The notes below the pieces were generated by a model. It was not told the origin of the DNA, searched no databases, and saw nothing but the letters and a program-made list of their open reading frames with translations. The position numbers and the translations under genes are program-made. Shown piece after piece: positions 1 through 8,752 of a DNA stretch of 64,000 bases; position 1 is the stretch's first letter; each line of letters starts with the position of its first letter. The stretch is taken from positions 1-64,000 of the forward strand of contig JAFTKM010000026.1 of assembly GCA_017453245.1 (NCBI GenBank), read 5' to 3'. The DNA comes from Clostridia bacterium. Its GTDB lineage: Bacteria; Bacillota; Clostridia; Oscillospirales; CAG-272.

Positions 1-8
1 CACACCAA

Positions 9-151
9 GCCTTCCCTTGTGAGGGAAGGGGGACCGCTTGCGGTGGATGAGTAGTTAAAAAATATTGCTTACCTCAAAGGAAACGTTTTGGCACCTCATC
101 CGTCATTCTCAAACAAGTTTTCGAACGACACCTTCTCCCACAGGAGAAGGC
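9..151. repeat. CCTTCCC-type inverted-repeat element, copy 1
   Basis: A hairpin CCTTCCC/GGGAAGG at about 12-32 and a second hairpin CCTTCTCC/GGAGAAGG at about 131-150 enclose a spacer with GGTGGATGAG on one side and CTCATCCG on the other. The same plan recurs at 21646-21763. It is non-coding. Elements of this kind are common between genes in Clostridia. Confidence 0.7.
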
Positions 152-158
152 TATAGAA

Positions 159-204
159 AAATGCACTTAACTCGGCTTGCGCCTTGTTAAGTGCATTTCC
201 TTTT
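159..204 (-). terminator. Terminator of the large Cys-repeat lipoprotein gene
   Basis: A 13-bp perfect stem (159-171 with 185-197) is followed on the minus strand by a run of T. It lies about 65 nt past the stop codon at 266. Confidence 0.75.
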
Positions 205-265
205 CGCCATTAATTTAGATTAATAGCGGTGAACCTTTTGGGGTTCGGTAGTATGATATTATCAA

Positions 266-3200
266 TTATGAATAAACAACTTCAATCGAAGTAATTCTAA
301 CTTGACCATTGGTTACACTAGAGTCCGTGTTTCCAACTCCAAACGTGATAGATGAACCGTTGACAGTAACTACGGTGTTGGAAGAAATGTTATTTCCTCC
401 ATAAGTAAGAACACCCGTTTTGTTGCTTGTATATGTAATCTTAACCGAAACGATAGTTTTACCTTCCGCAGCGGTGATAACAACTGAGGGGGATTCGGTC
501 TGGTAGATTCTCCAGTTTGTTCCAGAATTATAATACTTACCTGTATTTGATCCACCTGTTGCCGTAACTGTAATAGAAGCGTCCATACTTATTGTCGAAT
601 ACTTCGTATCATTAGTCCAAGAATTCGCAGTTGCGTAATCAGAAATAGAAACAACAACTGTGGTTGCATTCGATACAGGCTCAGATGCGCCACACGCAGT
701 ACATACACCGTTTGCATAGGTATGGTTATCGCCGTGAACAGTTATTATTTCCGCAGTCGCACCTGCTGCGATCTGTCTGCTTCCATTGTATGTACCCATA
801 GAACCAGTAATTGTTATATAATCACCAGCACCGACCTGAGTAGCAAGTCGATAGACGTAAAGTTTATTGCCATTCGCGTCTACAATGGTTACACACATAT
901 TCTTATATTGGGTACTCCATGCCTCATCAATCTGAGCTACAGTACCTGTAACAATAACATTCGTTCCATCAGAAGACGCAAGAGCCTCTTCGATAGTAAC
1001 TTCAGTAACTACATCATAGCTATCATCGTGACCAGTGATAACTGCAGTAGCACCTGCTGCGACCTGTCTGTTGCCCTTGTAGGTAGCCATAACACCCTTT
1101 ACAGTGATGATGTCACCAAGAGCAACGTTAGTAGCGAGTCTAAAGAGGTAAAGCTCGTTGCCATCAGCATCGACAATAGTAACAGAAATGTTACCGTAAG
1201 AATCACTCCATGCGGTGTTGATTACAGAAACAGTACCGCTAACCTCTACCTTCCAACCATCCTCAGCCTCAACAGCCTCGGGAATAGTTACGGAGAAGTA
1301 ATAGTCAGGGTCAACGCCGCCACAGGTCTCGCAATAACCGTCAACATAGTCGTGACCAAGAGCTGCAACCTCGTCGTCAACATACTCGTCGTCGCAATCA
1401 GCGCAAGTATAGGTGGTATAACCGGTCTTGGTACAAGTAGGAGCAGTTACAACGCCCTCATAATCGTGACCAAGAGCATCAACCTCGGTATCAACATACT
1501 CGTCATCGCAATTTGCACAAGTGTGGGTGGTATATCCATCCTCGGTACAAGTAGGAGCAGTTACAACTGCCTCGTAATTATGACCGGTTGCAGGAATCAC
1601 CAAGCTTAAGTATGCAGAAACGTGAATCAGAGTAGCATCGGTAAAGATGGTCTCACACTCTGCACAGTACCAGAACTCGTAGTTACCGCTTTCGGTACAA
1701 GTGGGAGCAAGAGCTTCTACGTAAATGATCTCAGCGGTGTATACGAGAGTAAGATTAAGTCTGTTGGTGAGGTATCTGCCCTCTGCATCAGCAAATACAG
1801 CATTGCAATCGGTGCAGTACCAGTACTCCTGGCAACCAAGCTGGTGGCAGGTAGCGGGAACCTCTGCAACGTAGGTAAGACCTACGAGAGCAGGAGTGAT
1901 TACGCTCTTAAGGTTAGTCTGATATCTGAGAGTCTCATCAGTCCATGCGGTGAGACAATCGGTGCAGTACCAGTACTCAACGTTACCGGTCTGGTGGCAG
2001 GTAGCTGCAACAGCCTCTACGTGAGCAACGGTGTGATCTGCGGTGGGGTTGGTCTCAAGGTAGCAGTGCTTACAAACCTTGTCGCACTTGTAGGTGTACT
2101 CGTGAGTATTCTCAGGTCTGGACTCGAGAAGACATACAGAGCAAACGCTATCGCAATCATAGATGTAGGTGTGCTCGCCTATAGTGGGGATCATAACGCT
2201 AGCGTAATTAGTGGTCTTGGTAAGTGCCTCATCAAGCCATACGGTGTTACACTGAGTGCAGATCCAGTGCTCCTTGTTACCTGCAAGGAGACAGGTCTTG
2301 TCCTTAGCTGCAACGTGCTCAACGCTGTGAGCGTTATCCTCGAATACGGGCTGGAAGCACCACTTACACTCGGGATAGCAGGGAGAAAGCGCCTCGTGGT
2401 CAACCTTTGCGATGCTAACCATCATCTTGTTAAGGGGCATACCGGTACCCTCGATATTATCCCAGCAGCCTGCGCAGTATACACAAGCGTAGTGCTCGAT
2501 GTTACCGAAGGAGATACAAGTGGGATCCTTAGCCTCAACGAACTCGATGTAGTGAGAAGCGTACTCGTTGGTCTGCTCGTAGCAGTTCATACACCAAGCG
2601 TCGCACTCGAAGCGATACTCGTGAGGAAGGAGAGGAAGGGTTACTTCATTCTTGGAAAGAGTCTGGGTGAGCTCCTTGTCATACCAGAGCTTGCCGCAGT
2701 GCTCACAGGTGTAGTGAGCGATGTTACCGTTCTTTGCGCAGGTGGATGCTACTGCGTTAACAAGAACAGCTACGTGTCCATCGGTCTCAACGGTACCGAA
2801 GCACCACTTACACTTGGACTCACAAGCGTACTCGGGAGTACAGGGCTCAGCGGGAATCCAGAGACGGAAGGGTACGGTCTGGATCATAAGATCCTCGTCT
2901 GCCCAAGTGCAATAGCACTCAGTACACTGCCAGTACTCCTGGAAACCGTCGTTCTGACAGGTGGGAACAACTGCTGCGTGATACTCAATGTTATGAGTAG
3001 CCTCAGGATTGGTAAGCTCGCCACAGTTCATACAGTGAGCATCACAAGCATAGAAGTACTCGTGGTCAACGAAGGTGATAACCATCATCTTGTTAAGGGG
3101 CATGCCGGTTGCATTCTCGTTATCCCAGCAGCCGCCGCAGTCGGAGCAAGTCCAGTACTCGATGTTACCGGTTGCCTGACAGGTAGCCTCAACTGCCTCA

Positions 3201-4408
3201 ACATGAGTGAGGGTGTGAGTAGCCTCGGGGTTGGTGAACTCATAGCAGTTCATGCACCAGCCGTCACAAGCATAGAAGTACTCGTGGTCAACGGTGCCAA
3301 GCTTAACGCTCATGTGGTTGGTGAGCTGAGTGCGAGCCTCGTCTGCCCAAACCTGTCCGCAGGTCTCGCAGTACCAGTGCTCGATGTTACCAAGCTCGGT
3401 GCAAGTGGGAGCCTTAGCATCAACGTGAACTACGTCGCCGCCAAGCTCGGGGATAACTACGTTCTTAACGTTGGAAACCTGAGTGAGAGCCTCATCGGTC
3501 CAAACGCCGTTACACTCGTAGCAGGTCCAGTACTCTACGTTACCGGTGTAGTGACAGCCGGGAGCTACTGCATCCATATGTACGAGAAGGTTGCTGCCCT
3601 TCGCAGGGATGGTTACGTTCTTGATGTTGGTGAGCTGAGTGAGAGCCTCATCCTGCCATACCTGCTCACAGGTGTAGCAGATCCAGTGCTCGATGCAGCC
3701 GTTGCTGTGACAGCCTGCCTCAGTAGCCTCCATATAAACAAGAAGACCGTTACCGGTAGCGGGAAGAACAACGTTCTTGATGTTAGTAAGCTGGGTGAGA
3801 GCCTCATCCTGCCATACTCTCTCACAGTCGTAGCATACCCAGTGCTCGATCTGGCCATTGTAGTGGCAAGCGGGAGCGATAGCCTCGAAGTGAACGGTGT
3901 TACACTCGAGCTCGGGGATGATTACGCTCTTGAGGTTGGTAACCTTGGTGAGCTTCTCGTCTGCCCATGCGTAGCCGCAATCGGTGCAGTACCAGTACTC
4001 AATGTTACCCTCTGCATCACATTTGGGCGCCTTAGCCTCAACGTGAGCGATGGTGTGAGTAGCGGATTCGTTGGTAAGCTCGCCGCAAGCAGCGCAGATA
4101 GCGTCACAAGCATAGGTGTACTCGTGATCGATCTTAGCAACTACGGTGCTTTCCTTAGTGATCTGCTTGGTGTTAGCAGAATCAGACCATACGGTACCGC
4201 AGGACTCGCAGTACCAGTACTCGATGTTACCTGCTTCGGTGCAGGTAGCGTCCTTTGCATCAACGTGCTTAACGTTGTGAGAGCCGTAGAGCTCGATACA
4301 GCCGGGAAGCTTATCAGAGCCGGGAAGGTTCTCAACAAGGCCGCAGGATGCAAGGCAGATTGCTACCAATGCGATAACGCAAAGGAGCAACAGGTTTTTC
4401 CTTTTCAT
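266..4408 (-). CDS. Giant cysteine-repeat surface lipoprotein with OB-like domains
   Basis: A 1380-residue exported lipoprotein. The signal peptide is about 20 residues with a lipobox ending LASC (Cys22), so it should be anchored on the outer face of the membrane. Residues about 40-940 are imperfect repeats of two kinds: a ~48-residue unit with a lone Cys, then YWxCxxC and WxDE; and a ~28-residue unit with HEYxYxCDxxCxxC. Two GHDY..TAPTCT..CxxC units follow (about 941-1016), a repeat familiar from clostridial surface proteins. Two OB-like beta domains (about 1040-1130 and 1137-1225, each with GxVxxI..W and YxGxRQxAAGAT) and a final beta-rich domain (about 1253-1380) complete it. The paired CxxC motifs suggest metal binding or disulphides, but this is inference. 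Start: AAGGAGGCC lies just upstream. No enzymatic domain is recognised; a binding or adhesion role is likely. Confidence 0.85.
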   Translation of the reverse strand: MKRKNLLLLCVIALVAICLASCGLVENLPGSDKLPGCIELYGSHNVKHVDAKDATCTEAGNIEYWYCESCGTVWSDSANTKQITKESTVVAKIDHEYTYACDAICAACGELTNESATHTIAHVEAKAPKCDAEGNIEYWYCTDCGYAWADEKLTKVTNLKSVIIPELECNTVHFEAIAPACHYNGQIEHWVCYDCERVWQDEALTQLTNIKNVVLPATGNGLLVYMEATEAGCHSNGCIEHWICYTCEQVWQDEALTQLTNIKNVTIPAKGSNLLVHMDAVAPGCHYTGNVEYWTCYECNGVWTDEALTQVSNVKNVVIPELGGDVVHVDAKAPTCTELGNIEHWYCETCGQVWADEARTQLTNHMSVKLGTVDHEYFYACDGWCMNCYEFTNPEATHTLTHVEAVEATCQATGNIEYWTCSDCGGCWDNENATGMPLNKMMVITFVDHEYFYACDAHCMNCGELTNPEATHNIEYHAAVVPTCQNDGFQEYWQCTECYCTWADEDLMIQTVPFRLWIPAEPCTPEYACESKCKWCFGTVETDGHVAVLVNAVASTCAKNGNIAHYTCEHCGKLWYDKELTQTLSKNEVTLPLLPHEYRFECDAWCMNCYEQTNEYASHYIEFVEAKDPTCISFGNIEHYACVYCAGCWDNIEGTGMPLNKMMVSIAKVDHEALSPCYPECKWCFQPVFEDNAHSVEHVAAKDKTCLLAGNKEHWICTQCNTVWLDEALTKTTNYASVMIPTIGEHTYIYDCDSVCSVCLLESRPENTHEYTYKCDKVCKHCYLETNPTADHTVAHVEAVAATCHQTGNVEYWYCTDCLTAWTDETLRYQTNLKSVITPALVGLTYVAEVPATCHQLGCQEYWYCTDCNAVFADAEGRYLTNRLNLTLVYTAEIIYVEALAPTCTESGNYEFWYCAECETIFTDATLIHVSAYLSLVIPATGHNYEAVVTAPTCTEDGYTTHTCANCDDEYVDTEVDALGHDYEGVVTAPTCTKTGYTTYTCADCDDEYVDDEVAALGHDYVDGYCETCGGVDPDYYFSVTIPEAVEAEDGWKVEVSGTVSVINTAWSDSYGNISVTIVDADGNELYLFRLATNVALGDIITVKGVMATYKGNRQVAAGATAVITGHDDSYDVVTEVTIEEALASSDGTNVIVTGTVAQIDEAWSTQYKNMCVTIVDANGNKLYVYRLATQVGAGDYITITGSMGTYNGSRQIAAGATAEIITVHGDNHTYANGVCTACGASEPVSNATTVVVSISDYATANSWTNDTKYSTISMDASITVTATGGSNTGKYYNSGTNWRIYQTESPSVVITAAEGKTIVSVKITYTSNKTGVLTYGGNNISSNTVVTVNGSSITFGVGNTDSSVTNGQVRITSIEVVYS

Positions 4409-4523
4409 TGTGAAAGGCCTCCTTAAAAAAATTTGATTAATATTTGCGTATTATCAAAAACAGGGGTTTTTTAGCAAAAAATACGACAATTTGGGTCAGA
4501 ATTGCCTATCTTTGCCATCAAGG

Positions 4524-4552
4524 ATTATATATTAAAGATTATTAAAAGTCAA
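4524..4552 (-). promoter_or_regulatory. Sigma-A promoter of the Cys-repeat lipoprotein
   Basis: Minus strand TTGACT, 17-nt spacer, TATAAT. It gives a leader of about 110 nt before the ATG at 4408. Confidence 0.7.
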
Positions 4553-4792
4553 GCATAATTTTAAGTTTTATTTTATATTTTTTCTAAAATAAGCGTTTAG
4601 GACAAAATAACAGAAAATTCATCAATTCTTTTGTGCACTTTAACGAGGTTTTTTGGCAGTTTTATCCTCGAAAATAATCCATTCACGCGCTTTTTTCACA
4701 CTTCGTTAATATTCCTCTTTTTGTCAAAAAGGGTTGATTACTAAGGAAAGAGGTGGTATAATGGAAATGCGGAACTTCGGCGCGATGCGCCA

Positions 4793-4823
4793 ATGCAAAA
4801 TGCAAAATGCAGAATGCAAAATG
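4793..4823. repeat. ATGCAAA heptamer quartet
   Basis: Four tandem heptamers ATGCAAA, the third being ATGCAGA, followed by ATG. Identical in plan to arrays at 12131, 16041-16361 and 46193-46260. Confidence 0.85.
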
Positions 4824-4943
4824 AGGGGGACGAGGAAGAAATCGTAGGGGACGGCGCCTTCGACGTCCCGTCAACACAGAGCAAGGACGAGGAACATATC
4901 GTAGGGCGGGGGCTTGCTCCCGCCGGATAATGCGGAGTTGGTC

Positions 4944-5156
4944 AGAGTGTCATCCTGAGCGGAGTCGAAGTTTTGCTCCGGTGAGGAGCAAAACCGAGGA
5001 GCGTAGCGACGAAGGGATCTAGCATAAGTCTGATGACAGCTTTCAAAACTACTGTTTTTTTGATAGTTATCGTGTTAGCCAAAGTAGATCCCGACACTTT
5101 GTGTCGCCCTACGGGTTCGACTACGTGCTTACGCACTCCGCTCAGGATGACACTCT
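4944..5156. repeat. Palindromic GTCATCCTGAGC element, short copy
   Basis: The ends are perfect inverted repeats (AGAGTGTCATCCTGAGCG and its complement). Inside are hairpin modules: TTTTGCTCC/GGAGCAAAA, CGACAC..GTGTCG and GTGCTTACGCAC. Two longer relatives lie at 15648-15976 and 45686-46029. This copy lacks their extra module. Non-coding. Confidence 0.85.
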
Positions 5157-5407
5157 AGTCAGCTTTGCGCTTCGCATTTTCGGCGGGAGCAAGCCCCCGC
5201 CCTACGGTTTGTACCTCGTTCCTTAATTTTGCATTGACAAAACGTAGGAATTGCTAGCGTATCGCAACCTCATCCGTCTTGCTTCGCAATCCACCTTATC
5301 TCGCCTGCGGGCTCATGTTTGCCGCTCGCACTATACTTCGTTATAATTGATGTGTATGTGATAATTGTTGCTTTCTTCTGCTCGCTTGGCAATATTCTTC
5401 GAATGCG

Positions 5408-5544
5408 CCTCGGGGTCTGAGAGTCCATCGGACTCTCATTCAACACCCTCGGTTTCGCTTCGCTAGTCTCACCTGCGGGCTCGGTCGCCTCGGGATCTGA
5501 GAGTCCACCGGACTCTCATTCAACACCCTCGGTTTCGCTTCGCT
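5408..5544. repeat. 57-bp direct duplication
   Basis: Positions 5408-5464 and 5488-5544 are nearly identical 57-bp blocks, each holding the hairpin GAGAGTCC..GGACTCTC and a GGTTTCGCTTCGCT tail. The segment 5260-5586 around it is otherwise repeat debris (CTCATCCG, GGAGAAGGC) with no gene. Confidence 0.8.
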
Positions 5545-5586
5545 ACCCACTGGAGAAGGCTTATATAAAACAAAGGAGAAACAAAG

Positions 5587-5892
5587 ATGTCTGAAATTCT
5601 TGAAATCGTAATGATACTCGCTTTCGGCGCGTCGTGGCCGATGAACGTAGTGAAATCCTACAAGGCAAGGAGCGCTAAGGGAAAGAGTATTTCCTTCCTT
5701 ATACTTATATTCCTCGGATACGTGGCAGGCATTGCCTCCAAGTTTGCAAACGAGGCGTATATGGCGGCGTTTGCGAGCAAGTGGTACGTGCTCGTCTTCT
5801 ACTTTATCAATATCACGATGGTATCCGCGGATATCGTGCTCTACGTGAGAAACAGAAGACTTGACAAGCTTGCCGAGGAAAGCGCAGAATGA
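5587..5892 (+). CDS. Small PQ-loop/SemiSWEET-like membrane protein
   Basis: A 101-residue protein with three hydrophobic helices (about 5-22, 36-55, 67-87). WP followed by a basic stretch (VVKSYKARSAKGKS) resembles the PQ-loop of SemiSWEET-type half-transporters, which dimerise to move small solutes; the substrate here is unknown. AAGGAG precedes the ATG. The stop overlaps the next start (ATGA), so it is translationally coupled to the esterase gene. Family assignment rests on size and motif only; it could be an unrelated small membrane protein. Confidence 0.7.
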   Translation: MSEILEIVMILAFGASWPMNVVKSYKARSAKGKSISFLILIFLGYVAGIASKFANEAYMAAFASKWYVLVFYFINITMVSADIVLYVRNRRLDKLAEESAE

Positions 5893-6641
5893 GAGTCTAT
5901 AAGGATATCCCCTATGCGGGTGACGGCGAGAGGCTGATAGACCTCTATCTGCCCGAGGGCGAGTGCTCTGCCCTCCTTCTGTTCTTCCACGGCGGCGGGC
6001 TCGAGTCGGGTAGCCGTGATATCGCATTTATGCCCTCCTTTGCCGAGGATATGACGAGCGCGGGCTTCGGTGTCGCGAGCGCGGAGTACAGAATGTACCC
6101 GACGGCAAAGTACCCCGACTTTATCGAGGACGCGGCGCTTGCGGTAAGCTTTGTTAAGAGTGGACTCGACAAGTACTGCGCATACGGAAAGCTGATAGTC
6201 GGCGGCACAAGCGCGGGCGGTTACATAAGTCAGATGCTCTGCTTTGACGCAAGCTGGCTCGGTAGATATGGGATCAAGCCGACGGATATAGACGGTTTTA
6301 TCCACGATGCGGGACAGCCCACCGCGCACTTCAACGTACTGAAGGAAAGGGGCATTGACTCAAGGCGAGTCATCGTCGACGAGTCGGCGCCGCTCTACCA
6401 CGTCGGAGAGGCGGAGTGCTATCCGCCGATGCAGATCATAGTCTCCGACAATGATATGGAGTCGAGGCTTGAGCAGACCGAGCTGCTCCTCAGTACTCTC
6501 AGGCACTTCGGGTATGATATGGACAAGGTTTGCTTCACGCTCACAAGCGGCACTCACACTTGGTACATAATGCGCGCCGACGAGGACGGGCATAGCGAGT
6601 TTGCCAACATCATCATACCGTTTATAAGGAGTATAATTTAA
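5889..6641 (+). CDS. Alpha/beta hydrolase, esterase/lipase family
   Basis: A 250-residue cytoplasmic hydrolase (no signal peptide). It has the oxyanion-hole motif FFHGGG near residue 30 and a nucleophile elbow GGTSAGG near residue 105, where the Ser is the nucleophile. NDMESR near 195 and SGTHTWY near 220 could supply the Asp and His of the triad. This is the arrangement of the HGGG carboxylesterase group, which cleaves short acyl or acetyl esters. It overlaps the preceding PQ-loop gene by 4 nt, so the pair forms an operon. The substrate cannot be told from sequence. Confidence 0.85.
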   Translation: MRVYKDIPYAGDGERLIDLYLPEGECSALLLFFHGGGLESGSRDIAFMPSFAEDMTSAGFGVASAEYRMYPTAKYPDFIEDAALAVSFVKSGLDKYCAYGKLIVGGTSAGGYISQMLCFDASWLGRYGIKPTDIDGFIHDAGQPTAHFNVLKERGIDSRRVIVDESAPLYHVGEAECYPPMQIIVSDNDMESRLEQTELLLSTLRHFGYDMDKVCFTLTSGTHTWYIMRADEDGHSEFANIIIPFIRSII

Positions 6642-6684
6642 CTTTTTGACAACTTATATTGTCATTTATCTGCATTTTTATAAC

Positions 6685-7095
6685 AAAAAAGCCGTTGGCT
6701 TTCTCTCCGGGAGGGGGAACAATTGTGATATTATAAGTGAAGAATTTACATTTTGACAAAAGTGCAAACATCGCATTTGTCTGGGCAAGCTCAAATGGTT
6801 TAAGCCCACCTCCTTATACAAGCAAAAAGAGCAAACACGCAAGACGAAAAATCTTGTATGTCTGCTCTTTTTCTATTGGTGAAGTTTTTGCTATCGCAAA
6901 AGTGAAGTTATGCTATGCATAGTGAAGTTGCTCGCAAAAGCTCGCAGTGAAGTTAAGTTTGCCCACTTTGCCATAAGGCAAAACTTCACTCACGAAGTGA
7001 ACTTCACTATCGCAGATAACTTCACTTGCCCGTCAGGGCAAACTTAGTTATGCGTGTTCTCCGTTAAGGATACACGCATAAGCCAACGGCTTTTT
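6685..7095. repeat. Hairpin-chain element, GTGAAGTT family, copy A
   Basis: Outer arms AAAAAGCCGTTGGCT (from 6685) and AGCCAACGGCTTTTT (to 7095) are complementary. Inside, four GTGAAGTT linkers (6879, 6902, 6922, 6947) alternate with short hairpins such as TTTTGC-tatc-GCAAAA. Past the centre the linker becomes its complement AACTTCAC (6982, 7000, 7018), again with hairpins between. It lies between two convergent genes and may also terminate both. A relative lies at 25197-25370. The leftmost part (6701-6870) also holds a hairpin AAAAAGAGCA..TGCTCTTTTT. Confidence 0.85.
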
Positions 7096-7102
7096 CTTTA
7101 TT

Positions 7103-8563
7103 TTACGCTTTTCTTTTTTCAAGCTTGTTTATTGTTTCTACGGCGGTTTTGCCGAAGGTTGCCGCGGTGGGAAGGCCTCCGGGTATCCTCTGCCACTGGG
7201 TTGCGAGGAGGAGATTTTCCGCGCCCTTCACCCTGCTAGTGGTGGGTATCGGGAGCTTTCTTCCGGGCAGGGCGAAGCTCATAAAGGCGCCCATCTCGGA
7301 GTAAGTAAAGCGCTTGTAGCTCGCGGGTGTCCAGGTGTCCAGAAGATGTATTTTTCCCTCAAGCTCGGGATAGTGTCTGACGATACAGCGCTCTGTAATT
7401 TCGGCAAGCTCACGCTTTCTTGCGTTATACGCTTCTCTGTCAGTCTGTCTGAGTCTTATGAGCTCGAGGCAATCCTCCTCGGAAAGGTAGGTCATAGTGC
7501 CGAGTACGGTCTTACCCGCGGGAGCGTATGAGGGCTCGTGCGAGAACTCGCGCAGGGTTATGTGGTCGGTCTTAAGCCTTGAGTAATACTTGATCGGAAC
7601 CTTAAAGAGAACGTCGCCCTCGAAGGGGAGCTTATTTGTGTCGCAGGCAAAGGCTGTGTGATACGCCGAGAAGCGGAAGAGTCGCTCGTCACCAAAGCAC
7701 TTCTCAAGGTCCTTTGGCATAGGCAGGTCTGTCATACTGCCAAAGACGGTATCGGGATCTGCGGTGACTATAACGTAGTCGGCTGTGAGTCTGTCTCCGT
7801 CCTCAAAGTCGACCGACTCTACCCTATTCTCAGAGCGGTTGATACGAATCGCGCGCTTCCTTGTAAGGAGTGTGCCGCCAAGGTCACAAAGGCGCTTTGC
7901 CATACGCTGAGCCATAGCGTAGGAGCCGCCCTCGGGGATGCCGCCGTTGTCCGAGCAGAAGGTTGCTACGATCATCAGAAGGGCGAGCGATCCGAAATCG
8001 CGGCCTATGATGGAGGATATGAAGAAGCGGAGGAGCGGATGCTTGAAGCGCTCTGCAAGCTCACCGCAGGAGAGGCGGTAGTATTTGACCAAAAGAGGCG
8101 CGCCCGCAATAAGCTTACCGAGAGTTACGCCCTCGTTGTGCTCCTTGCCGCCAACGTTATTGAGTCTCTCGATGAGCTCTGCGCCGCGTATGAATGAGAG
8201 TATCTCGCCCTCGTCCTCCGGGGAGAGCTCGAGCATTTCCCTTTTCATTCTCTCGATGTCGCGCCAGAGTGAGAGGCTCTTGCCGTCAAGCTCGCAGGTG
8301 TAGAGACGCTCGCCGTTATGCACGTTTACGTTGCCGAGAGCGCCGAGGTCAAGCCACATACTGTAGAATGGGTCGGAGGGATTGGTGCCCGTGAGCCAAT
8401 GTATGCAGTTGTCTATATGATACTCTCCGCGCTGCCAGCCGGTGAGGTTGCCGCTGGGGACAGAGTGTGCCTCGCACACCGTAACGTCGTGTCCGGAAAG
8501 ACGGGCGTATATGCCTGCGGAAAGTCCCGCAACGCCTGCTCCGATAACCAAAATCTTAGCCAT
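7103..8563 (-). CDS. NAD(P)/FAD-dependent oxidoreductase, phytoene desaturase-like
   Basis: A 486-residue flavoprotein. The N-terminus has the dinucleotide-binding GAGVAGLSAG (residues 8-17) ending in an acidic residue (VCEAH) that binds FAD ribose. The C-terminus has the second FAD contact (TQWQRIPGGLPTAATFGK). The family (COG1233) includes carotenoid desaturases and isomerases and many uncharacterised oxidoreductases; no carotenoid genes lie nearby, so the substrate is open. The start is set by GGAGG shortly before the ATG. It is transcribed alone, divergently from the aldo/keto reductase gene. Confidence 0.85.
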   Translation of the reverse strand: MAKILVIGAGVAGLSAGIYARLSGHDVTVCEAHSVPSGNLTGWQRGEYHIDNCIHWLTGTNPSDPFYSMWLDLGALGNVNVHNGERLYTCELDGKSLSLWRDIERMKREMLELSPEDEGEILSFIRGAELIERLNNVGGKEHNEGVTLGKLIAGAPLLVKYYRLSCGELAERFKHPLLRFFISSIIGRDFGSLALLMIVATFCSDNGGIPEGGSYAMAQRMAKRLCDLGGTLLTRKRAIRINRSENRVESVDFEDGDRLTADYVIVTADPDTVFGSMTDLPMPKDLEKCFGDERLFRFSAYHTAFACDTNKLPFEGDVLFKVPIKYYSRLKTDHITLREFSHEPSYAPAGKTVLGTMTYLSEEDCLELIRLRQTDREAYNARKRELAEITERCIVRHYPELEGKIHLLDTWTPASYKRFTYSEMGAFMSFALPGRKLPIPTTSRVKGAENLLLATQWQRIPGGLPTAATFGKTAVETINKLEKRKA

Positions 8564-8685
8564 AATGCCTCCGTGAGTCCATTATTTTTTTACTTTACAC
8601 CCACATTATACCCCACAAACCTAAATTTGTCTATAAACAAATTATGAAATTTTCGTCTGCAATGCTCATCCAAGACGCGCCTATA

Positions 8686-8714
8686 TTGACAAATATCGGA
8701 AATAAAGGTATAAT
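8686..8714 (+). promoter_or_regulatory. Sigma-A promoter of the aldo/keto reductase gene
   Basis: TTGACA (8686), 17-nt spacer, TATAAT (8709), about 40 nt before the ATG. Confidence 0.8.
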
Positions 8715-8752
8715 TAAGAAAAACGCATCCACGAGAAAATAAGGAGAACGCG

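Noticed and set aside
1622..4426. A 934-codon open frame antisense to the Cys-repeat lipoprotein
   Set aside because: It mirrors the repeats of the real gene, has no ribosome binding site or domain, and exists because of codon bias on the other strand.
6737..6922. 61-codon frame between the esterase and oxidoreductase genes
   Set aside because: It runs into the hairpin chain and lacks a ribosome binding site.
6879..7045. CRISPR-like pattern of constant repeats and variable spacers
   Set aside because: The repeat is only 8 nt, the spacers are self-complementary hairpins, the repeat inverts halfway, and there are no cas genes.
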